Assembly (NCBI GenBank): GCA_002388665.1
Contig: DGMY01000088.1
Coordinates: 1 to 64,000 of the forward strand
Source: Opitutia bacterium UBA4506
Lineage (GTDB): Bacteria; Verrucomicrobiota; Verrucomicrobiia; Opitutales; Puniceicoccaceae
DNA: 64,000 nucleotides
Direction: 5' to 3'
Shown: one piece after another, positions 25,003 through 34,736 of the stretch
Layout: every line of letters begins with the position of its first letter
Numbering within the stretch: position 1 is the first letter of the stretch
Notes under the pieces: generated by a model
What the model saw: only the letters and a program-made list of their open reading frames with translations
What the model was told of the DNA's origin: nothing
Database searches by the model: none
Made by a program: the position numbers and the translations under genes

Positions 25003-25920
25003 TAGCCTCCGAACTGCGTTCGGGGGGGAGTTGGATTGGAGGGGATGCTGTAATCGGGCTGGTTGCATGAATCCCCCGATTCCGAGAATCGAGGCTACGT
25101 AGCCTCCGAACTGCGTTCGGGGGATTGTTGTATTGGAGGGGTTGCTGTAGTCTAGCTGGTTGCTGGAATCCCCCCGATTCCGAGAATCGAGGCTACGTAG
25201 CCTCCGAACTGTGTTCGCGGGATTGTTGGAGTTGGAGTGGTTGCTGTAATCCGGCTAGTTGCTGGAATCCCCCCGATTCCGAGAATCGAGGCTACGTAGC
25301 CTCCGAACTGCGTTCGGGGGATTGTTGTATTGGAGGGGGTGCTGTAATCGGGCTAGTTGCAGGGATCCCCCGATTCCGAGAATCGAGGCTACGTAGCCTC
25401 CGAACTGTGTTCGGGGGGAGTTGGATTGGAGTGGTTGCTGTAATCCGGCTGGATTGCTGGAATTACCCCGATTCCGAGAATCGAGGGCACGTAGCCTCCG
25501 AACTGCGTTCGGGGGGGATTGTTGGATTGGAGGGGATGCTGTAATCCGGCTGGATTGCATGAATCCCCCCGATTCCGAGAATCGAGGCTACGTAGCCTCC
25601 GAACTGCGTTCGGGGGGGATTGTTGGATTGGAGGGGATGCTGTAATCGGGCTGGTTGCAGGAATCCCCCCGATTCCGAGAATCGAGGCTACGTGGCCTCC
25701 GAACTGCGTTCGGGGGATTGTTGGAGTTGGAGTGGTTGCTGTATTCCGGCTGATTGCATGAATCCCCCGATTCAGAGAATCGAGGCTACGTAGCCTCCGA
25801 ACTGTGTTCGGGGGATTGTTGGATTGGAGGGGATGCTGTATTCCGGCTGGTTGCAGGAATCCCCCCGATTCAGAGAATCGAGGCTACGTAGCCTCCGAAC
25901 TGTGTTCGGGGGATTGTTGG
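25003..25920 (+). repeat. Tandem array of ~98-bp units with a cloverleaf-forming core
   Basis: GATTCCGAGAATC or GATTCAGAGAATC recurs at 25078, 25176, 25275, 25372, 25470, 25571, 25671, 25769 and 25867, with spacings of 97-101 bp. A partial unit lies before the first. In the unit at 25562-25621 the 60-nt core is, without gaps, AATCCCCCC, GATTC-CGA-GAATC, the palindrome GAGGCTACGTAGCCTC, CGAAC-TGC-GTTCG, then GGGGGGATT. The 9-nt ends pair with each other and enclose three hairpins. Between cores are ~38 nt of conserved spacer (GTTGGATTGGAGGGGATGCT and more). No gene lies inside the array. Confidence 0.92.
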
Positions 25921-25999
25921 GCAGAGGGGTTAGGTCTTGCTCTTCGATTCGGTGCCCCCTTCGCTGTGTCCGATTAACTTGAACGGAAGATATGCGGTC

Positions 26000-27592
26000 A
26001 TGAAGAGGTGGGTAAAAGGGGACATTGATGGGCTATTTGCCCTAGGGTTGGACAATTTGATCATGCTGCTCCTGATCAATTCACTGGCATTGGGGGTGTT
26101 GGGATTTGACGCGGAGCTCTTTTTCACGCGAATGCTGCCCGGGAACGCGGTCGGTCTGATCATCGGAAATCTCTATTTTGCCCATCTGGCGCGGAAGCTT
26201 GCAGAACGGGAGGGGAGGAATGATGTCTGTGCCCTGCCGTATGGGATTAATATTTTCACGATCATCGTTTTTACCTTCACCGTGATGCTCCCGGTGAAAC
26301 TGGACGCGCTGGCGGCGGGAGTGGGCGAGTCGGAGGCCCTGCGCAGTGCGTGGGGAGCGGGAGTGCTCGCAGCCGTGGTTTCGGGACTGGTTGAAACGGT
26401 TGGGGCCTTTTTTGCGCGATGGATTCGGCGGGTGACTCCACGGGCAGCCCTCCTTTCGGCGATCGGTGGGGTTGGCCTGTTGTTCATCGGGGCGGATTAC
26501 TTCTTTCGCGCCTACTCCTTTCCCCTGGTGGGGCTCGTCACCCTCGTGCTCACCCTTGTCTTCTATTTTGGACGGATGCGGGTGAAAGGTGGATTGCCAG
26601 GTGGGGTGGTCGTGCTGGGGGTCGGACTGATTGTCGTGTGGGCGCAGCGGGGAATCACGGGTGGAGGTCCGGCGCAGGGCCTGGAGCTTTCCCTTGATCA
26701 TGTCGGGCTGTTTCTACCTGTCCCGGTTGTGGGAGAGATCATTGCGGCGCTTCCCTATCTCCTTCCGTACCTTCCGGTGATCCTGACCATGGGGCTGTTG
26801 AGCTTGATGGGATCGTTGATGAACATTGAATCCGCCGCGGCGGCCGGAGACGAGTATCCGACCCGTGGGCCGCTCGTGGTCAACGGATTGGGATCGATCC
26901 TTACGGGAGTGTTTGGATCACCGTATCCCACTACTCTTTATATAGGACATCCCGGGTGGAAGAAGATCGGTGCCAGGGCTGGCTACAGCAGCCTGACCGG
27001 CATCCTCTTTACGATTCTGCTTTGTACGGGGTCGATTAGTGTTCTCTCGGGGCTCATCCCGATTGAAGCAGGGATGGCCATATTGATCTGGATCGGACTG
27101 ACTATCGCCAGTCAGGCCTTCGAGGCGGTCCCCCGCTCGCACATCCCCGCAGTAGCGATCGGGCTGATTCCCGCCTTGGCGGCCTACAGCCTATTGACGT
27201 TGCAACGCACCTGGGGAGCGCTGGGATTTGGGTCCGGGGGTGAGTCGCTTCCGACGGACTTATCGGTCTTTTCGATGCAAGGGTTGTCCATTGAAGGTCT
27301 TTTCGCGCTCAATGCAGGATATCTCTACACCTGTATGATCCTCTCTGCGATGGTCTGTCACATCGTTGACCGGCAGTTTCGGAAGAGCGCGATGTGGGCA
27401 GTCGTGGGCGCGGTCTTGGCGGGCGTTGGGTTTATCCACAGCTATCGGTATTCGGGGGCGGGATACCGGGAAACCCTCTTCGACCAACCGCAATGGGCGA
27501 TTTATTACCTAATCGCCGCGGTTTTGCTGTGGTTTACACCGCTCCTGTTCTGTGCGGATGGGGAGAACGGTGCGAAGCCCGAAGTTGGTTAA
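26000..27592 (+). CDS. NCS2-family nucleobase permease
   Basis: This 530-aa inner-membrane transporter has about twelve to fourteen helices. Its layout is that of the xanthine/uracil (NCS2) family, closest to the AzgA-like branch: GDIDGLFALGLDNLIMLLLI, ALPYGINIFTIIVFTFTVML and GSLMNIESAAAAGDEYPTRG. The substrate is probably a purine or related base. The ATG at 26000 precedes the first conserved segment; an ATG at 25937 would add ~21 non-conserved residues. The gene follows the cloverleaf array. Its TAA stop overlaps the stop of the convergent RND gene in TTAA. Confidence 0.88.
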   Translation: MKRWVKGDIDGLFALGLDNLIMLLLINSLALGVLGFDAELFFTRMLPGNAVGLIIGNLYFAHLARKLAEREGRNDVCALPYGINIFTIIVFTFTVMLPVKLDALAAGVGESEALRSAWGAGVLAAVVSGLVETVGAFFARWIRRVTPRAALLSAIGGVGLLFIGADYFFRAYSFPLVGLVTLVLTLVFYFGRMRVKGGLPGGVVVLGVGLIVVWAQRGITGGGPAQGLELSLDHVGLFLPVPVVGEIIAALPYLLPYLPVILTMGLLSLMGSLMNIESAAAAGDEYPTRGPLVVNGLGSILTGVFGSPYPTTLYIGHPGWKKIGARAGYSSLTGILFTILLCTGSISVLSGLIPIEAGMAILIWIGLTIASQAFEAVPRSHIPAVAIGLIPALAAYSLLTLQRTWGALGFGSGGESLPTDLSVFSMQGLSIEGLFALNAGYLYTCMILSAMVCHIVDRQFRKSAMWAVVGAVLAGVGFIHSYRYSGAGYRETLFDQPQWAIYYLIAAVLLWFTPLLFCADGENGAKPEVG

Positions 27593-30500
27593 TCCGTGCG
27601 GGTGGCGAGCTCGCGTCGATCTTTGCTGCGGAACAGATTCTTCACGTCCTCCAGCAGCAAGTAGACGCAGGGGACGAGGAAGAGGGTGATCAACGTCGCG
27701 TAGAGGATACCAAAGGCGAGGGACGTGGCCATCGGGATGAGGAACTGGGCCTGAAGGTCGGTTTCCAGGAGGATGGGGATGAGTCCAACGAAGGTTGTCA
27801 GTGAAGTGAGCAGGACCGGGCGGAAGCGGCGGGCGCCGGAGTTGCGGACCGCTTCAAACAGGGGCACTCCCTTGCGCACATGCTGGTTGATATAGTCGAC
27901 CAGCACGAGACTGTCGTTGACTACGACGCCGGAGAGGGCGACGAGCCCGAGGATCGAGAGGACGCTGAAGTCCTGCCCGGTGATCCAGTGACCTCCGATC
28001 GCGCCGACGATCCCAAAGGGGATCACGGACATAACGATGAGAGGCTGGGTATAGGAGCGAAAGGGAACGGCGAGGAGGGCGTAAATGATGAGAGCGGCGA
28101 GGGCACCCCCGCGGGCCATGTTCATTTGGATATCTCCCTGCTCGCGGCTTTCGCCTTCGAGGGTGATGTCGACCGACGGGTACTCTCGTTCGAGAGCGGG
28201 GAAGGTCTTCTCCCGAAGCCCCGCAATCACGTCGTTGACGTTGGTTTGGGAGTCATCGGCGTCGGCAAAGACATTGATGGCCCGTCGGCGATCGATCCGG
28301 GTAATCTCTGAAAATCCTTCCCCGATCTCCAGATCGACTGCGTTGCGCAATGGCATGGGGTCTCCTTGCTCGTTGCGGATCCACATACTCTCGAGGGAGG
28401 CCAACTGATTGCGGGCCTCCTCGGGATAGCGGACCATGATACGGATCTCATCGCGCCCCCGTTGAATCCGCTGGACCTCGTCGCCGTAGAAAGCTCCCCG
28501 CACCTGACGCGCGAGGTCGGCCTGGGTGAAGCCGGCGGAGCGAGCGGAAGGGAGAATCTTTAGGTTGATCTCCTCCTTGCCTTCGGAATTCGAATCGCGG
28601 ACATCGAACACGCCCTTGTAGGTATTGAGATCTGACTTGATCCTGTCGGCGACCGCCTCGAGATCTTCGAAGTAGCGACCGGTTAGCTGGAGATTGATCG
28701 CGTATCCGGCCGGGTTGGCAGCTTCGGCCTGGAACGTGAGGTCCCGGATGCCGGGGAGTTGACCGATCTTCTCGCGCCAGCGGTTGGCGAGGTCCGGCGC
28801 AGAGATGTCGCGCACCTCCGGGTCGACCAACTCGAGAGAAATCTCGCCTTGGCCAATGTTGCTGGAGCCATCCTCTGATCCGCCGGGCCCGCCGCCTTGG
28901 AATTGGGCCCCGCCCTGAGTGATGGACAGGTGGCGAATGGGGTCGCGCAGACCCTCTTCCTGGAGCTCGAGGCGGACTTCTTCGAGAGCCTCCCTCATCC
29001 GCATGACATTGGACTCCGTCATCTGGTAGGGGGCGCCCTCCGGCATGTTCATGAGGGCGACCACGTAGTCGGATGGTACCGGTGCGAGGAATACGGACCG
29101 AACCCAGCCGATGCCGAGGATCCCGACGATAAAGAGGAGCGTGGAAATGAAGAGAGTGACGGTCAGGTACCGCCATGAAATGGCCAGTTCGAGCAAGGGG
29201 CGGTAGATCCGGTCGACGAATCGTTCCAACCCATCGGCGATGGCGAGTTGACTCTTGCGGATGAAACCGATCTTGGACCGTTCCCGCTGACCGACGCGAC
29301 AGAGGCTGAGGTGGTAGGGGAGAACGAGTTTACTCTGTACCAGCGAGAAGAGGAGGGTCGGGATGACCACCGCAGGGATACCGTAGAACAGTTTCCCCAT
29401 CGTCCCCGGAATGAAAAAGATCGGGCAAAAGGCGACGACGGTGGTGAGGACGGCGAAGGTGACGGGAATTGATACGCGCTGGGTCCCGCGGATCGCACTG
29501 TCCGCTCCGGGGCCCTTGGTTTGAAACTCGGAGAAGACGCTCTCGCCGACAACGATTGCGTCGTCGACAACGATCCCGAGGACGAGGATGAAGCCGAACA
29601 GGGTGACGAGATTGATCGTTAGCCCCAGCGACGGCATGATGAGGATGGTCGCGAGAAAGGAGATGGGAATCCCAATACTGACAAAGAGCGCGAGCAGTGG
29701 ACGGAGGAAGAGGGCGAGGACGGCGAGAACGAGGAGGAAGCCGATGACACCGTTGTTGATGAGAAGGTTGAGTCGATCTCTGAGGTAGATGGAAAAATCC
29801 CGCCAGGCCTCGATTTGCACACCTTCGGGCAGGAGTAGCTTCTTCTCCGCAACATAGGAGCGAATTTGTCGGCTGATGTTCAGTGGGTTTTGGTTGCCGA
29901 CCTCGAAGACTCGGATCATCGCGGCGGGCTTGCCATTGAATCGGGTGACCAGGGGATCGACGGTGAATCCATCGACAATCGTTGCCACATCGCCGACGCG
30001 AATAATGCCGCCGTCGGAGTCGGAGAGGAGAACAATCTCCCGAATCGCCGCTTCGTCTTTGGCGAGAGTGTTGGCGCGGAGAAGGATCTGGCCCTGCTCG
30101 GTTCGGATCGAACCGCCGGGGAGGTCGAGTGAGGACGAACTCAGAATGGACGCGACCTGACCGAAAGTGAGACCGTACTCGCGGAGGCGTTCCTCGCTGA
30201 GCTCGATTGAAATCTCGAAGTCGCGGACGCCAGTGACCTCGGCGGAGGAAACTCCGGGAAGGAGCGTCACCTCATCCCGGACCACTTCGCCCAAGGCCTT
30301 GAGACCCTTCTCGTCCATGTCTCCAAACACGGCGACGGTGATTGTATCCCGCTCGATCTCGGGTTGCTCGACGACAGGCTCTTCGGCCTCCTCGGGAAAG
30401 TTATCGATCGCATCAATGCGGGTTTTCACCTTCTCGAGAAGTCTCGCGGGAGAATAGCCGCGCTCCACCTCGAGTACCACCACGCCCATGCCCTCGGTCG

Positions 30501-30744
30501 CAGTTGAGGTGATCTTCTCGATGCCCTGGAGGTCCTGGATCTCCTCCTCAATTCTCAGGCAGATGCCGTCCTCGACATCCTCGGGGGCGGCCCCGGGATA
30601 GGGGACCGAGATCAAGACGGTGTCGAGCGAGAACTGGGGAAAGAGTTCCAGCTTGATGCTGAGGGCTACGAGCACCCCGCCGACGCAGAAAATGAGCGCC
30701 AGAAGGTTGGCAGCGACCCCGTTTTTGGCGAACCAGGCGATCAT
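27589..30744 (-). CDS. RND-family efflux pump, inner-membrane permease
   Basis: This 1051-aa AcrB-type proton antiporter has the usual 12-helix, two-half layout with large periplasmic loops. GIVVDDAIVVGESVFSEFQ in TM4 holds the proton-relay aspartates, and VVNDSLVLVDYINQHVRKG is the matching C-terminal region. It starts MIAWFAKNGVAANLLALIF and overlaps the adaptor gene by 4 bp. Together with the two upstream genes it makes a complete tripartite pump spanning the envelope. The substrate class cannot be told from the sequence. Confidence 0.94.
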   Translation of the reverse strand: MIAWFAKNGVAANLLALIFCVGGVLVALSIKLELFPQFSLDTVLISVPYPGAAPEDVEDGICLRIEEEIQDLQGIEKITSTATEGMGVVVLEVERGYSPARLLEKVKTRIDAIDNFPEEAEEPVVEQPEIERDTITVAVFGDMDEKGLKALGEVVRDEVTLLPGVSSAEVTGVRDFEISIELSEERLREYGLTFGQVASILSSSSLDLPGGSIRTEQGQILLRANTLAKDEAAIREIVLLSDSDGGIIRVGDVATIVDGFTVDPLVTRFNGKPAAMIRVFEVGNQNPLNISRQIRSYVAEKKLLLPEGVQIEAWRDFSIYLRDRLNLLINNGVIGFLLVLAVLALFLRPLLALFVSIGIPISFLATILIMPSLGLTINLVTLFGFILVLGIVVDDAIVVGESVFSEFQTKGPGADSAIRGTQRVSIPVTFAVLTTVVAFCPIFFIPGTMGKLFYGIPAVVIPTLLFSLVQSKLVLPYHLSLCRVGQRERSKIGFIRKSQLAIADGLERFVDRIYRPLLELAISWRYLTVTLFISTLLFIVGILGIGWVRSVFLAPVPSDYVVALMNMPEGAPYQMTESNVMRMREALEEVRLELQEEGLRDPIRHLSITQGGAQFQGGGPGGSEDGSSNIGQGEISLELVDPEVRDISAPDLANRWREKIGQLPGIRDLTFQAEAANPAGYAINLQLTGRYFEDLEAVADRIKSDLNTYKGVFDVRDSNSEGKEEINLKILPSARSAGFTQADLARQVRGAFYGDEVQRIQRGRDEIRIMVRYPEEARNQLASLESMWIRNEQGDPMPLRNAVDLEIGEGFSEITRIDRRRAINVFADADDSQTNVNDVIAGLREKTFPALEREYPSVDITLEGESREQGDIQMNMARGGALAALIIYALLAVPFRSYTQPLIVMSVIPFGIVGAIGGHWITGQDFSVLSILGLVALSGVVVNDSLVLVDYINQHVRKGVPLFEAVRNSGARRFRPVLLTSLTTFVGLIPILLETDLQAQFLIPMATSLAFGILYATLITLFLVPCVYLLLEDVKNLFRSKDRRELATRTD

Positions 30745-31964
30745 TGTTCGAAAGTGGGATCCGGTGTTTCCGGGGTCGATTCACTCGCGGGCGCGGGCGG
30801 GTTCCCGTCTGTGTGGACCTGCAAGCCGGGGACAAACGTTTCCAGCGGCGTGACACATACCCGGTCGCCGTCGTTGAGTCCGGCGGTCACGATGAAGTCG
30901 GTGGTGTTGAGTTGCGCTATCTCGACTGGGATCTCCTGGAGTTGATCCTTTGCGTCGATTACCCGTATTCGGTTGCCCCCGACAAGGGCCACGATGGGGA
31001 GGCGGAAGGCGGACTCGAGGTGTCGGCCCTCGATGCTGACCGAGACGAAGGAGCCGAAGGGGATGGAACGCTCGCCTTCCTGGGCGAGATTGAGCGGATC
31101 CTCAAAGAGGGCGATGGCAGAGCGCAGGCGGGTGATAGGGTCGGCGGTGCCGGCGAGCCGGTCGATCCAGCCCTTCCGGCGGGTAGCTTCCGCCTCCGAG
31201 CCCAGGATGATGTCGACCTGCGGCTTCGCCGAATTCTTGAGGCTCATCTCCGACGGTGAATCCGGAAGGGAGAGGTGCAGGAGATCGTTTCGGGAGAGGG
31301 GGAGTAAAATCTCGGCGGTGGCGGTCCCGTACAAAGTGCCGATGGGCGTCCCGCGATTGGCGAGGACATCGCCTCGGTCGACGAGGGCTTCGATAATCTG
31401 GCCGTCGAAGGGCGCCCGAATGCGGGACCGCTCCAAATTCTTTTCGGCGAGGGCGAGGGCGGCTTCGGCGGAGTCGACCCGGAGGCGGGCCTGCTCAAGT
31501 TGTGGTTCGCGGCGGGCGAGGGGAGAAGGATTGTCCACGCCGACCTCTTTGAGATCGCTGATCGCCTGTTCGGCATCGGCCTCAGCCTGAACGAGGGAGG
31601 TCTGGGCGGAGCGAAGATTTGCGAGCGACTCGGCCACGGCCGCCTCGTAGTCAGTCGGGTCGAGGGTGACGAGGATCTCGTCTTTCTGGACGAACCGCCC
31701 CGCCTCGAACTGATCGGAGATGGTCTCAACCTTTCCTCCCACCTCGGCGGCGAGGGTGGCCTGGAGTCTCGGCGATACCGTTCCCTGGGCTGCGACGGTG
31801 AGTGTGATCGGTGCGGATCGCGCAGTGACGTAGTCGACCGGGGTGGAAATCACTCCCTGGGGCCTGGATTCGGGACTCGGTTTCGAGGCGACCATCTTGA
31901 GCATGCTTGCGGTTGCGATGATCAGGACAAGAAGTGGGAGGACCACCTTTAGAAGAGTTTTCAT
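30741..31964 (-). CDS. RND efflux periplasmic adaptor (membrane fusion protein)
   Basis: This 407-aa protein has an N-terminal membrane anchor (LLKVVLPLLVLIIATASML). Lipoyl/barrel-sandwich halves flank a coiled-coil hairpin (AAEVGGKVETISDQFEAGRF; RSRIRAPFDGQIIEALVDRG), and beta-barrel and membrane-proximal domains follow. It bridges the RND pump (27589-30744) and the outer-membrane channel (31961-33406). Both junctions overlap by 4 bp, so the operon is tightly coupled. Confidence 0.92.
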   Translation of the reverse strand: MKTLLKVVLPLLVLIIATASMLKMVASKPSPESRPQGVISTPVDYVTARSAPITLTVAAQGTVSPRLQATLAAEVGGKVETISDQFEAGRFVQKDEILVTLDPTDYEAAVAESLANLRSAQTSLVQAEADAEQAISDLKEVGVDNPSPLARREPQLEQARLRVDSAEAALALAEKNLERSRIRAPFDGQIIEALVDRGDVLANRGTPIGTLYGTATAEILLPLSRNDLLHLSLPDSPSEMSLKNSAKPQVDIILGSEAEATRRKGWIDRLAGTADPITRLRSAIALFEDPLNLAQEGERSIPFGSFVSVSIEGRHLESAFRLPIVALVGGNRIRVIDAKDQLQEIPVEIAQLNTTDFIVTAGLNDGDRVCVTPLETFVPGLQVHTDGNPPAPASESTPETPDPTFEQ

Positions 31965-33406
31965 GGATTCTGGGAAAGGGTCTGCTCAGGGTCGACTGGT
32001 GGCTCGAATCCTCCCCCGAGCGCAGCGTAGAGGTCGATGCGGTTCAGCAGGGCGGCGAGGCGAAGGTCGACTGCGAAATTATAGGCGTCGAAAGCGCGGT
32101 TCTGTAGCTCGAGGACATCGAGAAGGTCGATGAGGCCCCGCTCGTAGCGATCAAATCCGACGGTGGCGGCCTCCTGTGCGAGGCGGGCCGACTCTGCCGC
32201 ACGTTTCGCCGCCTCCCGCAGGTAGGCGTCGCTGTCGAGGGCGTCCTCCACTTCCCGCAGCGCCGTGATCAGGGTCGACTCAAAGTTTGCAATCGAGGCC
32301 GCGAGGAGGGCTTCCCGGCGCTCGACTTCGGCCCGCAACCGACCGCCCTGAAAGAGGGGTTGGAGGAGACTGCCGGCGATGTTCCAAACTGAAAAATTGC
32401 TGTCGAGGAGGTCGGATAACTCGTCGCTCGCGGTTCCGTAGCTCCCCGATAGTGAGATGCTGGGGATCAAGCTCTTCTCGGCTTCGGAGACCCGGGAATC
32501 GGCGGCGGAAATTTCGAGACTGGCTGCGATGAGGTCGGGGCGGCGCGCGAGCATTTCAGAGGGGAGGAAGGCCGGGGGTGGGTCGAAGAGCTCGGGGAGT
32601 TCGTCCTTGGGCGAGAGAGTGCCGTCGGGGTAGGAGCCCGCGAGTGCTTGAACGAGCCGGATGGCGTTGCGTTTTTCGCGGGTTCGGGATTCGAGTTCGG
32701 CCTTGGCGCCTTCGACCTGCGAACGAGCGAGACTGAGCTCGAGGCTGCCGATTAAACCGCGGTTCACCCGATCTTTGGTGGCCCGAAGACTCCGCTCGGC
32801 CACCTCGAGGAGTTTCTCGGCAATCGATTGTTGGATGCTCAGGGCTTGGGCTTGGAACCAGGCCCGCGAGACCGAAGTGGTCAGCGCCAGTTGGGTGGCG
32901 GCGAATCGGGCGGCGGAAGCTTCTTGGTCAAATAGGGCGGCCTGGCGGGCATCGGCCAGACGACCCCAGAGGTCGACCTCCCACGATAGACTCATGCCGA
33001 GCTCGAAGCGGTTCGTGGTTTGGGTCTGGAGAGTGTCACTCGAGCCCGGAATATCGATCTGGCTGACGGATCGGCCGCGGCTGCCGGAGAATTGTCCCGA
33101 GACCTGCGGGTATTGTTCGGCCCCCACGATGCGGGTTGTCGCCATGGCCGCACGGAGCTGGGCCGCGGCTGATGCGACATCCGGATTGCTGCGCAGGGTC
33201 GATTCGATCAGGGCATTGAGTTCGGGTTCACCAAAATCGCGGACCCAGAGTCCTTGAATGTCGGTGGGGACCTCCGGTGTGCTTTCGGTGGCGAGCCCGG
33301 GGATTCGCCCGGACGCCGCTTCCTCTGCCAGCGGCCTTTGTTTCGATGCACATCCACCTGCCAGAATGACGACTACACAGAGAAAACTGGTGATATAGGT
33401 ACGCAT
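31961..33406 (-). CDS. Outer-membrane efflux lipoprotein (NodT/OprM-like)
   Basis: This 481-aa TolC-type channel has a lipoprotein signal: MRTYITSFLCVVVILAGGCA with the lipobox LAGGC. Two OEP repeats of long helices follow (ARSQVEGAKAELESRTREKR; FERGLID-type segment YERGLIDLLDVLELQNRAFD). I use the ATG at 33406 because the lipobox then lies about 20 residues in; the frame is open further upstream. It is the first gene of the RND operon and is divergent from the trans-sulfuration gene across 166 bp. Confidence 0.92.
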   Translation of the reverse strand: MRTYITSFLCVVVILAGGCASKQRPLAEEAASGRIPGLATESTPEVPTDIQGLWVRDFGEPELNALIESTLRSNPDVASAAAQLRAAMATTRIVGAEQYPQVSGQFSGSRGRSVSQIDIPGSSDTLQTQTTNRFELGMSLSWEVDLWGRLADARQAALFDQEASAARFAATQLALTTSVSRAWFQAQALSIQQSIAEKLLEVAERSLRATKDRVNRGLIGSLELSLARSQVEGAKAELESRTREKRNAIRLVQALAGSYPDGTLSPKDELPELFDPPPAFLPSEMLARRPDLIAASLEISAADSRVSEAEKSLIPSISLSGSYGTASDELSDLLDSNFSVWNIAGSLLQPLFQGGRLRAEVERREALLAASIANFESTLITALREVEDALDSDAYLREAAKRAAESARLAQEAATVGFDRYERGLIDLLDVLELQNRAFDAYNFAVDLRLAALLNRIDLYAALGGGFEPPVDPEQTLSQNP

Positions 33407-33572
33407 TCGGACAAAGTGAAGAATCGTAGTTTGCCGGTCGGAGATTGTCGAGCGCGAGCCGGATTTCTGGAAAGGAAATTGGGCCACGGGGTCAGCGAGG
33501 ACAGGTTTATCCCAGGGGGCGCACCGAATTCGTCTCGTCAGGAGAGGGTTTTCGCTCCTAGAAGTGTAGTGA

Positions 33573-34736
33573 ATGAGTGATCATAAACAGCATTTGGACA
33601 CACGGGCCGTTCATGCGGGAGTATATATCGATGAAACCCACGGCTCGATCACTACGCCCATTTACCCTTCGTCAACCTTCTCGTTTCCGAAGCCGGGTGA
33701 AGCGCCGCATTTCAATTACGGGCGCTGCGACCATCCAACCCGCGAGGCGTTGCAACAGAATTTGGCGAGTCTCGAGGGTGGTCATCGGGCCTGGGCCTGC
33801 GTCAGTGGAATGGCGGCGATCCAATCCGTCCTGTTCATGCTGCGAGCCGGAGACCATGTGATCTGTGGGAGGGACGCCTATGCGGGTACCCTCCGTCTGT
33901 TTCTACGGATTCTGGACCGATACAACATCACTTTCTCCCTCGTCGCTATGGAGGATGAGGAGGCGGTTCGCTCGAGTATTCGTCCCGAAACCAAGATGAT
34001 TTGGATCGAGACGCCGACCAACCCGATGATGCGGGTAGTGGATATCGCGGCGATGACTGCGATCGCAAAAGAGCACGACTTAATTTCGGTCGTGGACAAT
34101 ACCTTTCTCACACCCGTTTTCCAAAAACCGTTTGAACTGGGAGCGGACATCATCGTCCACTCGACGACCAAGTACCTGAACGGCCACAGCGATGTGGTCG
34201 GGGGCGCGATCATTTGCCGCGAGGAACAGTATGCCGAAGAGATCGAGTTTATCGTGGCTTCGGCGGGCCTGGGGCAGGGGCCGTTTGATGCGTGGCTGGT
34301 CTTGCGGGGGATCAAAACGCTCGGCACCCGTATGCGGGCCCACCAGGACAATGCCGTGCGGATCGCCGAGTTTCTGAGCGCGCGTCCGGAGGTGCGGCGA
34401 GTGAATTTTCCAGGGTTGCCGGACTTTCCGCAAAGCGAGGTGGTAGCCCGTCAACAATCGGGACCGGGAGGAATGCTTTCCTTTGAGCTCGAGACGAGCC
34501 AGGTCGATCCAATCCGGTTTGTGAAGGCCGTTCGCGTTTTTCAGCTGGCGGTGAGCCTCGGGGGAGTCGAGTCGCTGATCGAGCTGCCGTTTTCGATGAG
34601 CCACTATTCGATGGAGGAAGAGGAGAAGGTCTCCGCCGGGCTTACGCCTGAGTTGGTTCGTATGTCTCCGGGCATCGAGCATACCGATGATTTGATTGCC
34701 GACCTTGATCAGGCGTTCCATGCGGCGAAGCTGTGA
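33573..34736 (+). CDS. Trans-sulfuration PLP enzyme (cystathionine gamma-synthase/lyase family)
   Basis: This 387-aa Cys/Met-metabolism PLP enzyme starts with the typical TRAVHAGVYIDETHGSITTP, then FNYGRCDHPTREALQQNLAS. The cofactor-binding segment is IWIETPTNPMMRVVD with VDNTFLTPVFQKPFELGADI, and the PLP lysine is in VHSTTKYLNGHSDVVGG. The C-terminal SLGGVESLIELPFSMSHYSM is also characteristic. Substrate preference (cystathionine synthesis, beta-lysis or methionine gamma-lysis) cannot be decided from sequence alone. Its stop overlaps the GTG of the next gene (GTGA). Confidence 0.92.
   Translation: MSDHKQHLDTRAVHAGVYIDETHGSITTPIYPSSTFSFPKPGEAPHFNYGRCDHPTREALQQNLASLEGGHRAWACVSGMAAIQSVLFMLRAGDHVICGRDAYAGTLRLFLRILDRYNITFSLVAMEDEEAVRSSIRPETKMIWIETPTNPMMRVVDIAAMTAIAKEHDLISVVDNTFLTPVFQKPFELGADIIVHSTTKYLNGHSDVVGGAIICREEQYAEEIEFIVASAGLGQGPFDAWLVLRGIKTLGTRMRAHQDNAVRIAEFLSARPEVRRVNFPGLPDFPQSEVVARQQSGPGGMLSFELETSQVDPIRFVKAVRVFQLAVSLGGVESLIELPFSMSHYSMEEEEKVSAGLTPELVRMSPGIEHTDDLIADLDQAFHAAKL

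Noticed and set aside
25003..25920. Integron attC array or CRISPR
   Set aside because: There are no cassettes or reading frames between units and no integrase. Spacers between cores are conserved, unlike CRISPR spacers, and the repeat unit is far longer than a CRISPR repeat.
27589..27592. Overlapping stops of convergent genes (TTAA)
   Set aside because: It is real, but such overlaps are common and carry no evident function.
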